A stretch of DNA of 32,295 nt from the NCBI RefSeq assembly GCF_020537505.1, contig NZ_JAJBMO010000033.1, positions 1 through 32,295 of the forward strand, read 5' to 3'. Shown one piece after another: positions 1 to 5,853 of this stretch; positions within the stretch are counted from its first letter, which is position 1, and the number at the start of each line of letters is the position of its first letter. Under the pieces are notes generated by a model that saw only the letters and a list, made by a program, of their open reading frames with translations, ran no database searches and had not been told where the DNA came from. The position numbers and the translations under genes are program-made. Origin of the DNA: Blautia glucerasea. Its GTDB lineage: Bacteria > Bacillota > Clostridia > Lachnospirales > Lachnospiraceae.

Positions 1-53
1 CCCATTGTCCGAATGCGTCCCTCTTCGACGAACTTTTCAACCCACAAAATAGC

Positions 54-101
54 AAAAGCATATGAGTTTATCCATAAACAGATAATCCTCATATGCTTTT
101 T
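54..101. terminator. Bidirectional intrinsic terminator
   Basis: A perfect 13-bp inverted repeat (54-66 with 88-100) has an A-run on its left and a T-run on its right, so it can terminate in both directions. On the minus strand it ends the membrane protein gene at 152-628. On the plus strand it would end whatever gene enters from the left edge. Positions 1-53 hold no coding region I can support. Confidence 0.8.
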
Positions 102-151
102 ATATACCTGTTTTTATAAAAAACTTCTATACAGCTGCAGGGCGTTTGTGA

Positions 152-628
152 TCAGCTGAACACTGCAAACAGTGCCCCGAATAGTCCTGCGCTTGCAGCA
201 CCCATGATCACGCCTGCAAGGAGAACTCCAAGCATTACGGCAAGGATACTGGACTTAAAATCCATGTCAAGAAGACTGGCAGCTAATGTTCCGGTCCAGG
301 CACCAGTGCCGGGAAGAGGAATTCCTACGAAGAGCAGAAGCGCCACGAATAAACCGCGGCCGGCTTTCGCCTGAAGAGCCTTTCCGCCCTTTTCGCCCTT
401 CTCAAGACAGAAAGTGAAGAAGCGTCCAATCACCGGTTTATCCTTTCCCCATTCCAGAACCTTACGTGCGAAGAAGTAGATAAAAGGTACCGGAATCATA
501 TTTCCGATAATGGCGATGATGTATGCCTGAACCAACGGGATTCCAAAGCCTACAGCATAGGGAATTGCACCACGCAGCTCAATCAGTGGCACCATGGAAA
601 TCAGAAAAACAATCAGATAATTTTTCAT
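152..628 (-). CDS. Small multidrug export family membrane protein (COG2426)
   Basis: Predicted integral membrane protein of 158 residues. The N-terminus (MKNYLIVFLISMVPLIELRG) and the following AIPYAVGFGIP stretch match the Sm_multidrug_ex family (COG2426, PF06695), whose members have about 150-170 residues and several membrane helices. The family name is historical and the transported substrate is not established. The start at 628 is preferred over an upstream ATG at 673 because an AGAGGAGAT ribosome binding site lies just before it and the extra 15 residues do not fit the family. The hydrophobic segments are separated by a basic loop (FARKVLEWGKDKP) and a Lys/Gly-rich loop near the middle. 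The gene is monocistronic, divergent from the Zn/Cd operon, and ends before the terminator at 54-101. Family assignment is fairly sure; function is not. Confidence 0.8.
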   Translation of the reverse strand: MKNYLIVFLISMVPLIELRGAIPYAVGFGIPLVQAYIIAIIGNMIPVPFIYFFARKVLEWGKDKPVIGRFFTFCLEKGEKGGKALQAKAGRGLFVALLLFVGIPLPGTGAWTGTLAASLLDMDFKSSILAVMLGVLLAGVIMGAASAGLFGALFAVFS

Positions 629-681
629 ATTTAAATCTCCTCTAATTCGATACAATAACATATATAAAATCAATCTGGTTT

Positions 682-708
682 ATTATACATGAAAACAGTC
701 GTATTGAA
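682..708 (-). promoter_or_regulatory. Candidate promoter for the small export protein
   Basis: On the minus strand a perfect TATAAT (687-682) lies about 55 bases before the start codon at 628. The best -35 is TTCAAT (708-703) with a short 15-bp spacer. The -10 is convincing and the -35 is weak. Confidence 0.4.
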
Positions 709-741
709 CAGTGGAAAAATAAAGAATTTCAGGGAAAACTA

Positions 742-769
742 TTGACAGATTTAAGATAAATGTTATAAT
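742..769 (+). promoter_or_regulatory. Promoter of the Zn/Cd export operon
   Basis: TTGACA (742-747) and TATAAT (764-769) are both perfect, with a 16-bp spacer. Transcription should start near 776, at the left edge of the palindromic operator at 780-799, so a bound repressor would block initiation. Confidence 0.75.
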
Positions 770-779
770 AAACTCAAAT

Positions 780-799
780 ATATGAATAATTGTTCATAT
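780..799. promoter_or_regulatory. CadC/SmtB-type metal-repressor operator
   Basis: The 20-bp imperfect palindrome ATATGAATAATTGTTCATAT has 18 of 20 positions symmetric. Its half-site ATATGAA matches the core of SmtB/CadC/CzrA operators (TATGAAC-type repeats). It lies just downstream of the -10 and before the HMA gene. The ArsR/CadC-like repressor encoded at 3105-3476, last gene of the same operon, is the obvious ligand, giving autoregulated derepression by metal. Confidence 0.75.
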
Positions 800-833
800 G
801 ATAAAGAGAACATTTTTAAAGGAGACCATTACC

Positions 834-1052
834 ATGAAGAAAACCTACAAAATCGATGTTGACTGTGCAAACTGTGCGAACAAAATGGAAGATGCTGCAA
901 AGAACACTGCAGGTGTCAAAGATGCAACTGTAAACTTCATGACTCTGAAAATGATCGTTGAGTTTGAAGATGGACAGGAGCCGAAGGCGGTTATGCAGGA
1001 AGTCCTGAAGAACTGTAAGAAGGTAGAAGACGACTGCGAGATCTTCTTATAA
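834..1052 (+). CDS. Free-standing HMA-domain metal-binding protein
   Basis: A 72-residue protein made of a single heavy-metal-associated (HMA, ferredoxin-like) domain. The metal site is the C-x-x-C motif in DVDCANCANKMEDA (Cys11 and Cys14), followed by the family pattern of a GVKDATVNF strand and a MTLKMIVEF strand. The C-terminus adds further possible ligands (VEDDCEIF). HMA domains bind soft or borderline cations and pass them to P-type ATPases. The start at 834 is chosen over 798 because AGGAGA lies about 10 bases upstream and the 798 codon lies inside the operator. It is the first gene of the operon with the P-type ATPase, which lacks its own HMA domain, so this protein probably acts as its detached domain or chaperone. 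That partnership is inference. Confidence 0.85.
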   Translation: MKKTYKIDVDCANCANKMEDAAKNTAGVKDATVNFMTLKMIVEFEDGQEPKAVMQEVLKNCKKVEDDCEIFL

Positions 1053-1104
1053 GAAACAATGGGGAAAAGCAGTTGCTGGGCACCGGGTAAACTGTAAGAC
1101 AATG

Positions 1105-1130
1105 ACCGGACAGGATGTACTCTGTCCGGT
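1105..1130 (+). other. Intercistronic hairpin between the HMA and ATPase genes
   Basis: A perfect 9-bp inverted repeat (ACCGGACAG at 1105-1113, CTGTCCGGT at 1122-1130, 8-base loop) sits in the 161-base gap between the two cistrons. No T-run follows, so it is not a classical terminator. It may protect the upstream message or reduce read-through, giving more HMA protein than ATPase. Confidence 0.6.
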
Positions 1131-1213
1131 TATTCAAACAAATTAAGTGAATGTGTTGCTTGTCGGCGACAGCACCATAATGGAGGCCATGCTCTCAGGG
1201 CATGTGAAAGAAT

Positions 1214-3082
1214 ATGAACAAGAAGCAGAAAAAAGTATTGATCAGAATTATTATTGCCTTTGTCCTTTTGGTTTTGCTGCGTTTTCTTCCGGTAGATGGC
1301 TATCTTCGAATGGCACTTTACATGATCCCGTATCTGGTGATCGGTTATGATATTCTGAAAAAAGCGTTTAAGGGAATTATGAACCGTCAGGTATTTGATG
1401 AAAACTTTTTGATGGCAGTTGCCACAATTGGTGCCATTGCTCTCGGTGATTATCAGGAAGGTACTGCGGTTATGCTGTTTTACCAGATCGGAGAACTTTT
1501 TCAGAGCTATGCCGTTGGCAAGAGCAGAAGAAATATCAGCGAACTGATGGATATCCGTCCGGATTATGCAAATATCCAGCAGGACGGCAAGCTGGAAAAG
1601 GTAGACCCGGACGAGGTGGAAATTGGAACTATCATCGTGGTTCAGCCAGGAGAGAAGATTCCAATTGATGGAATGATTGAAGAGGGTAATTCTACTTTAA
1701 ATACAAGCGCACTGACAGGGGAAAGTCTTCCACGAGATGCGAAAGTGGGAGATGAGGTCATCAGCGGCTGTATCAATATGACAGGTGTATTGAAAATCCG
1801 CACTACAAAGGAATTCGGTGAATCTACTGTTTCCAAGATCCTGGATCTTGTTGAGAACTCCAGCTCCAAGAAATCCAGATCTGAAAACTTTATTTCAAAA
1901 TTTGCGAAATATTATACCCCGGCAGTCTGCTATAGTGCTCTGGCGCTTGCAATTATTCCTCCTTTTTGCAGAATGCTGTTTATGGGACTTTCTCCGGAAT
2001 GGGGAGACTGGATCTACCGTGCCCTGACATTCCTTGTCATCAGCTGTCCGTGTGCACTGGTGATCAGTATTCCACTTAGTTTCTTTGCCGGAATTGGTGG
2101 TGCAAGCAATCAGGGCGTTCTGGTAAAAGGCTCTAACTATCTGGAGACGCTTTCCCAGACGAAGATCGTTGTTTTTGATAAAACAGGTACTATGACAAAG
2201 GGCGTATTCGAGGTCAGCGGAATCCACCATAATGAGATGGAGGATGCAAAGCTTCTGGAATATGCAGCATATGCAGAGTGTTCTTCCTCACATCCCATCA
2301 GTAAGAGTCTTCAGAAAGCATATGGCAGGCCAATCGACCGCAGCCGTGTTACAGACATTGAGGAAATCAGTGGAAACGGTGTTATTGCAAAGGTGGACGG
2401 TGTGTCTGTAGCTGCTGGAAACGCGAAGCTGATGAACCGTCTGGGGATTGCGTACAAAGAGTGCCATCATGTAGGAACAGTTGTCCATATGGCTGTGGAT
2501 GGAAAATATGCAGGACACATCCTGATTTCTGACATTATCAAGCCTCACGCAAAAGAGGCTATTGAGAATCTGAAAAAAGCAGGCATTACAAGAACGGTTA
2601 TGCTCACCGGTGATGGAAAAAAAGTAGCAGAGTCTGTAGCTGCTGACCTTGGAATCGGAGAGGTTCACAGTGAGCTTCTTCCAGCAGATAAGGTTTCCAG
2701 GGTTGAAGAGCTTCTGGCAAACAAGTCTGAAAAAGAGAAGCTTGCCTTCGTTGGAGACGGAATCAATGATGCACCGGTTCTTTCAAGAGCGGATATTGGT
2801 ATTGCAATGGGTGCTCTTGGTTCTGATGCTGCAATCGAGGCAGCTGATGTTGTCCTGATGGATGACGACCCATTGAAGATTGGAAAAGCCATTCGCATTG
2901 CAAAGAAGTGTATGCGAATTGTATATGAAAATATTTATTTTGCAATCGGTGTGAAGCTGATCTGTCTGATACTTGGTGCTCTTGGCATTGCAAACATGTG
3001 GATAGCCATTTTTGCAGACGTAGGAGTTATGGTACTGGCAGTGCTCAATGCGATCCGGACTTTGTTTGTAAAAAATCTTTGA
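1214..3082 (+). CDS. P1B-type (Zn2+/Cd2+/Pb2+) exporting ATPase, CadA/ZntA-like
   Basis: A 622-residue P-type ATPase that should pump divalent soft metal ions out of the cell. Motifs in order: actuator TGES (168-171), the P1B metal site SCPC (277-280) in the sixth membrane helix, the phosphorylation loop DKTGT (322-326), the P1B signature His-Pro (360-361), then MLTGDG and VGDGIND in the P domain. The last membrane pair contains a Lys (GVKLI) and an Asp (FADVG); together with CPC these define the P1B-2 Zn/Cd/Pb group. The usual N-terminal HMA domain is missing: the protein begins with only about eight residues before the first helix. The HMA is encoded separately at 834-1052. The start has no close ribosome binding site; GGAGG at 1182-1186 is separated from the ATG by a small hairpin (see findings). 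The downstream repressor gene is 22 bases away. Confidence 0.93.
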   Translation: MNKKQKKVLIRIIIAFVLLVLLRFLPVDGYLRMALYMIPYLVIGYDILKKAFKGIMNRQVFDENFLMAVATIGAIALGDYQEGTAVMLFYQIGELFQSYAVGKSRRNISELMDIRPDYANIQQDGKLEKVDPDEVEIGTIIVVQPGEKIPIDGMIEEGNSTLNTSALTGESLPRDAKVGDEVISGCINMTGVLKIRTTKEFGESTVSKILDLVENSSSKKSRSENFISKFAKYYTPAVCYSALALAIIPPFCRMLFMGLSPEWGDWIYRALTFLVISCPCALVISIPLSFFAGIGGASNQGVLVKGSNYLETLSQTKIVVFDKTGTMTKGVFEVSGIHHNEMEDAKLLEYAAYAECSSSHPISKSLQKAYGRPIDRSRVTDIEEISGNGVIAKVDGVSVAAGNAKLMNRLGIAYKECHHVGTVVHMAVDGKYAGHILISDIIKPHAKEAIENLKKAGITRTVMLTGDGKKVAESVAADLGIGEVHSELLPADKVSRVEELLANKSEKEKLAFVGDGINDAPVLSRADIGIAMGALGSDAAIEAADVVLMDDDPLKIGKAIRIAKKCMRIVYENIYFAIGVKLICLILGALGIANMWIAIFADVGVMVLAVLNAIRTLFVKNL

Positions 3083-3104
3083 TGATGATATCGAGGTATT
3101 CAGA

Positions 3105-3476
3105 ATGAAAAAAGACATAGGTAAAGAAGTGGAAATCTGTGATTGTTGTGAGGTTCATGAAAATCTTCTGCAAATTGTAAACAAGACCCTCCCGGAGGAA
3201 AATGAGCTGTACGACCTTGCGGAGCTGTTTAAGGTATTCGGAGATTCTACCAGAATCAGGATCCTGTTTGTACTTTTTGAAGCAGAGGTATGCGTGTGTG
3301 ACCTTGCAAAGGCTCTGAACATGACCCAGTCAGCTATTTCTCACCAGCTTCGTATTCTGAAACAGAATAAGCTGGTAAAAAGCCGCAGGGATGGAAAATC
3401 TATATTCTATTCTCTGGCAGATGAGCATGTTCGGACTATTATTGACCAGGGACGTGAACATATAGAAGAAGACTAA
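3105..3476 (+). CDS. cadC: ArsR/SmtB-family metal-sensing repressor, CadC-like
   Basis: A 123-residue winged-helix repressor that releases DNA on binding metal. The helix-turn-helix covers roughly residues 60-90 (DLAKALNMTQSAISHQLRIL). Two metal sites are visible. A CadC-like alpha-3N site combines N-terminal cysteines (EICDCCEVH) with EVCVCDL, the counterpart of the ELCVCD box. An alpha-5 site is suggested by DEHVRTIIDQGREHIEE at the C-terminus, resembling the Zn site of SmtB/CzrA. This predicts Cd/Pb and Zn sensing. It is the last gene of the Zn/Cd operon and its likely target is the palindrome at 780-799. I saw no clear terminator immediately downstream before the next promoter at 3541. 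The exact metal selectivity is inference. Confidence 0.9.
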   Translation: MKKDIGKEVEICDCCEVHENLLQIVNKTLPEENELYDLAELFKVFGDSTRIRILFVLFEAEVCVCDLAKALNMTQSAISHQLRILKQNKLVKSRRDGKSIFYSLADEHVRTIIDQGREHIEED

Positions 3477-3540
3477 GCGTTATGACCGGAAATTATGGAG
3501 ATGCGTTACTTGGATATGTTCTGAAGAGTAAAATTGAGGG

Positions 3541-3569
3541 TTGACGTGTAAATCACTATTTGCTATATT
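3541..3569 (+). promoter_or_regulatory. Promoter of the Mn riboswitch-antiporter unit
   Basis: TTGACG (3541-3546) and TATATT (3564-3569) are spaced by 17 bp. The predicted start near 3576 is just before the riboswitch aptamer. Confidence 0.65.
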
Positions 3570-3582
3570 AAACACGTATATA

Positions 3583-3688
3583 AACTTCGTGAGGGAGTAG
3601 TTTGCGTGAAAACGTGGTTTGTCAACAGTCGCGGTCTTTAGCCTTTCTGGCATAAAGCCTGGCAAATCTTAAAAAATGAGACTCATGT
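3583..3688 (+). promoter_or_regulatory. Candidate yybP-ykoY Mn2+ riboswitch (antiporter leader)
   Basis: The leader contains the family's 5' conserved block GTGAGGGAGTAG (3589-3600), a GTCAACA block (3621-3627) and the closing GAGACTCATG (3678-3687). TGAG of the first block pairs with CTCA of the last to close helix P1. The same blocks recur in the mntP leader at 5563-5703 with different intervening sequence, so the similarity is conserved RNA and not a simple duplication. The 3' strand of P1 (CTCATG) is also the 5' arm of the terminator at 3681-3720. Mn2+-stabilised P1 should therefore prevent termination, giving an ON switch. Assigned from recognised motifs; no covariance model was run. Confidence 0.82.
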
Positions 3689-3720
3689 GTGCTTGTAACA
3701 GAGCATACGTGAGTTTTTTT
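3681..3720 (+). terminator. Riboswitch-controlled intrinsic terminator
   Basis: A 12-bp stem (3681-3692 with 3703-3714, two G-U pairs) is followed by a run of seven T. Its left arm overlaps P1 of the Mn riboswitch, as expected for a transcriptional switch. Confidence 0.85.
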
Positions 3721-3766
3721 GTGTAACAAAACTATGAACTGACGAAGAAAAAGAAAGGAGATTATT

Positions 3767-4771
3767 ATGCAAAATTATATTAATGAGTTGCCGGTCCTGG
3801 TAGTAGTTTTGCTGTTGGCTGCTGGTTTTGGACTGCTGGTCAAAGGTGCTGATTTTTTTGTAGAGGGGAGTTCCAGCATCGCAAAAAAGTTAAAGGTTCC
3901 ACCTATTATTATTGGTCTGACTATAGTTGCAATGGGAACCTCCCTGCCGGAAACAGCCGTCAGTGTGACCGCATCACTGGTACAGAATAACGAGCTTGCA
4001 GTAAGTAATGTAGTAGGCTCCAATATTTTCAATCTGATGTTTGTAATCGGTGTCTGTTCGATATTAACTCCTATATTAGTGCAGAAATCAACTATAGTTC
4101 GCGATATACCGCTGTCTCTTGGCTGTGCTTTTTTGCTCCTTGTTCTTGGAATTCTTGGAATCGGGGACAAAAGCCCAATGATTCTGGGACGCTTTGATGG
4201 GATTGTTTTTCTGGTGTTATTTACAGGTTATATTATTGTGATGATACGAAGTGCCATGAAAGCACGTGCGGCCGGAGAAAAGGTGGAAATAGAAGGCGTT
4301 GAAGAATGTGACAGTATGGCAGAGATATCATATGGAAAAAGCATCCTTTTCCTGATTATAGGCGCAGCAGCAATTGCATTAGGCGGAGATCTTACCGTTG
4401 ACTCTGCAAGCAGAATTGCAATCGAGCTTGGAATGAGCCAGACGCTGGTTGGCCTTACCATTGTATCTGTGGGAACGTCCCTTCCTGAGCTGGTGACTTC
4501 TGTTGTTGCAGCAAGGAAAAATGAAGTAGACATGGCAGTTGGAAATGCTGTTGGTTCCAATATTTTTAATATTCTTATGGTTCTTGGGATTTCCGGAGTA
4601 CTCAGTCCAGTAGCTTTGCTTCATGAGAATCTTGTAGATATTGTAATTCTGATAATTTTTACCATTCTTGTATGGATATTCGCCGGAACTAAGAAAAAAA
4701 TCAGCCGCAAAGAAGGCATTATTATGACCCTGGCGTATCTGATTTATTGTGGATATATTATTATGAGATAA
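3767..4771 (+). CDS. CaCA-family cation antiporter (YrbG-like), probable Mn2+ exporter
   Basis: A 334-residue membrane antiporter of the Ca2+/cation antiporter superfamily. It has the two inverted alpha repeats: GTSLPE (57-62) with GSNIFN (84-89), and GTSLPE (236-241) with GSNIFN (263-268). The acidic residues of these repeats bind the transported cation. About ten hydrophobic segments surround a polar central loop (about 163-190). Annotation by homology would say Na+/Ca2+ exchanger. The upstream yybP-ykoY Mn2+ riboswitch and the mntP neighbour suggest its physiological job is Mn2+ efflux, which is inference. The start has an AAAGGAG site at normal distance. The gene is monocistronic between its riboswitch and the shared terminator at 4774-4826. 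Confidence 0.9.
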   Translation: MQNYINELPVLVVVLLLAAGFGLLVKGADFFVEGSSSIAKKLKVPPIIIGLTIVAMGTSLPETAVSVTASLVQNNELAVSNVVGSNIFNLMFVIGVCSILTPILVQKSTIVRDIPLSLGCAFLLLVLGILGIGDKSPMILGRFDGIVFLVLFTGYIIVMIRSAMKARAAGEKVEIEGVEECDSMAEISYGKSILFLIIGAAAIALGGDLTVDSASRIAIELGMSQTLVGLTIVSVGTSLPELVTSVVAARKNEVDMAVGNAVGSNIFNILMVLGISGVLSPVALLHENLVDIVILIIFTILVWIFAGTKKKISRKEGIIMTLAYLIYCGYIIMR

Positions 4772-4773
4772 TG

Positions 4774-4826
4774 AAAAAGCTTTCATTGATCTGATGGGGG
4801 ATAAAGTCAGATAATGAAAGCTTTTG
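4774..4826. terminator. Bidirectional terminator between convergent Mn exporters
   Basis: A long, nearly perfect hairpin pairs AAAAGCTTTCATT (4775-4787) with AATGAAAGCTTTT (4813-4825) and continues with ATCTGA/TCAGAT inside. The A-run on the left and T-run on the right let it serve both the antiporter gene (plus) and mntP (minus). Confidence 0.85.
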
Positions 4827-4850
4827 TAGTATAAGAAGGATTATGACAGG

Positions 4851-5435
4851 TCAGAATATGTTACTGATGAAAATCTCCAGGCCAATTGCAATAAGAATTA
4901 CGCCGCCCAGAATATCTGCTTTATTGGAAAGCTTTGTTCCGAATCGTTTTCCAAGTGAAAGTCCTGTCATGCAGATAAAGAAGGTAACAGCAGCGATGAT
5001 GACGGAACAGACAAGAGCCATAAGCCAGTCATATTCTGCAATTGTAAAGCCGACGGAGAGCGCATCAATGGAAGTGGCAATGCCCTGGATAAAAAGTGCC
5101 TTAAGTCCAACGCCGGGGATCTCTTCATCCCCATCGGTTCCGAAGATACCGCTTTTCAGCATGGAACCGCCGATAAAGCTAAGAAGAATCAGTGCAATCC
5201 AGGGGATGAACTTCTCAAATGTTCTGAAATATTCCACAACAGTGTGGACACACAGCCATCCGGTCATTGGCATGATGGCCTGAAAGGCGGCAAATGTACC
5301 GGCAATTCCGCACATCTTTTTCATTCGCATCTTAGGCTCATGAAGACCGTTGGCAAGGGACACGGAAAAAGCATCCATGGCAAGTCCAACGCCAAGAAGA
5401 GCACTGTTGAGAAAGAAGATAAAACTGTAATTCAT
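4851..5435 (-). CDS. mntP: Manganese efflux pump MntP
   Basis: A 194-residue membrane protein of the MntP/YebN family (two DUF204 repeats, about 188 residues in E. coli), which exports Mn2+. The signature halves are GLAMDAFSVSLANG (17-30, Asp21) and GIATSIDALSVG (118-129, Asp124); the two aspartates are the conserved intramembrane residues. Six hydrophobic helices are visible, with an acidic loop in the middle (GTDGDEEIPG). The start at 5435 is preferred over an in-frame ATG at 5567 because CGGAGGAAT precedes it and the longer version would translate riboswitch and terminator sequence. Expression is probably turned on by Mn2+ through the riboswitch at 5563-5703. It converges on the CaCA antiporter and diverges from feoAB. 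Confidence 0.93.
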   Translation of the reverse strand: MNYSFIFFLNSALLGVGLAMDAFSVSLANGLHEPKMRMKKMCGIAGTFAAFQAIMPMTGWLCVHTVVEYFRTFEKFIPWIALILLSFIGGSMLKSGIFGTDGDEEIPGVGLKALFIQGIATSIDALSVGFTIAEYDWLMALVCSVIIAAVTFFICMTGLSLGKRFGTKLSNKADILGGVILIAIGLEIFISNIF

Positions 5436-5528
5436 TTTTTCATTCCTCCGCATGATATTTGGGCTTCCGAAACATGAAAAAAGACCCATTATATAACCAC
5501 AGGCTATATATGGATCGTAGACATTCTT

Positions 5529-5572
5529 ATAAAAGGACAGACTCCATGTATAGCATTCGTTATACATGAGTC
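5529..5572 (-). terminator. Terminator in the mntP leader
   Basis: On the minus strand, GACTC-ATGTATA pairs with TATACATGGAGTC (5572-5540, one bulged base), followed after a few bases by CTTTT (5535-5531). The left arm overlaps the P1-closing strand of the Mn riboswitch. The U-tract is short, so termination may be partial. Confidence 0.65.
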
Positions 5573-5703
5573 TCGCAATTTAATGCAAGCCAGACCCCAA
5601 AAATTAATCTCAAAAATCCACAGGCCGGTATGTTGACTTGCCACGCGCAGAGTAAAGTGTTCTTAAATACTTCTGGGCACGCTTGCTACTCCCTCACAGG
5701 GAA
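5563..5703 (-). promoter_or_regulatory. Candidate yybP-ykoY Mn2+ riboswitch (mntP leader)
   Basis: Read on the minus strand, the leader starts with CTGTGAGGGAGTAG (near 5700-5686), contains AGTCAACATACCGGCC in the middle and closes with GCGAGACTCATG (5575-5564). GTGAG and CTCAT form P1. These are the same conserved blocks as in the antiporter leader. yybP-ykoY elements upstream of mntP are established in other bacteria. The architecture again favours read-through when Mn2+ stabilises P1. Confidence 0.85.
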
Positions 5704-5716
5704 ACCTTATTTTGTA

Positions 5717-5745
5717 ACTTTAGCAGATGAAAAGAGGTTTGTCAA
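5717..5745 (-). promoter_or_regulatory. Promoter of the mntP leader
   Basis: On the minus strand TTGACA (5745-5740) and TAAAGT (5722-5717) are separated by 17 bp. Transcription should begin just upstream of the aptamer. It lies back to back with the feoAB promoter, 18 bp away. Confidence 0.7.
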
Positions 5746-5763
5746 TAAATTTTCTCAATAATG

Positions 5764-5792
5764 TTGACATCATCATAAAATTAGCATAAACT
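5764..5792 (+). promoter_or_regulatory. Promoter of feoAB
   Basis: TTGACA (5764-5769) is perfect; TAAACT (5787-5792) is the best -10 at a 17-bp spacer. The predicted transcript starts near 5799, about 55 bases before the chosen start codon. Confidence 0.55.
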
Positions 5793-5794
5793 AA
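5781..5794. promoter_or_regulatory. Candidate DtxR-type iron-repressor site
   Basis: The palindrome TTAG-N6-CTAA overlaps the -10 of feoAB. It resembles the TTAGG...CCTAA symmetry of DtxR/IdeR-family operators, which control ferrous iron uptake genes. No DtxR or Fur gene is in this window, so this is a plausible but short match. Confidence 0.4.
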
Positions 5795-5853
5795 CTATTG
5801 CAAAATAAGTGATAAAAAATATCAATAACGAAGAGAAAAGAGGATTGAAATAC

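Noticed and set aside
1..53. Possible end of a gene entering from the left edge
   Set aside because: All short frames here are too brief to recognise; only the shared terminator at 54-101 suggests a gene to the left.
1147..1350. 67-codon plus-strand frame overlapping the start of the P-type ATPase
   Set aside because: It overlaps the ATPase in another frame and has no binding site or family similarity.
4843..5283. Plus-strand open frame of 146 codons
   Set aside because: Antisense to mntP, whose family motifs are clear on the minus strand; no ribosome binding site or domain.
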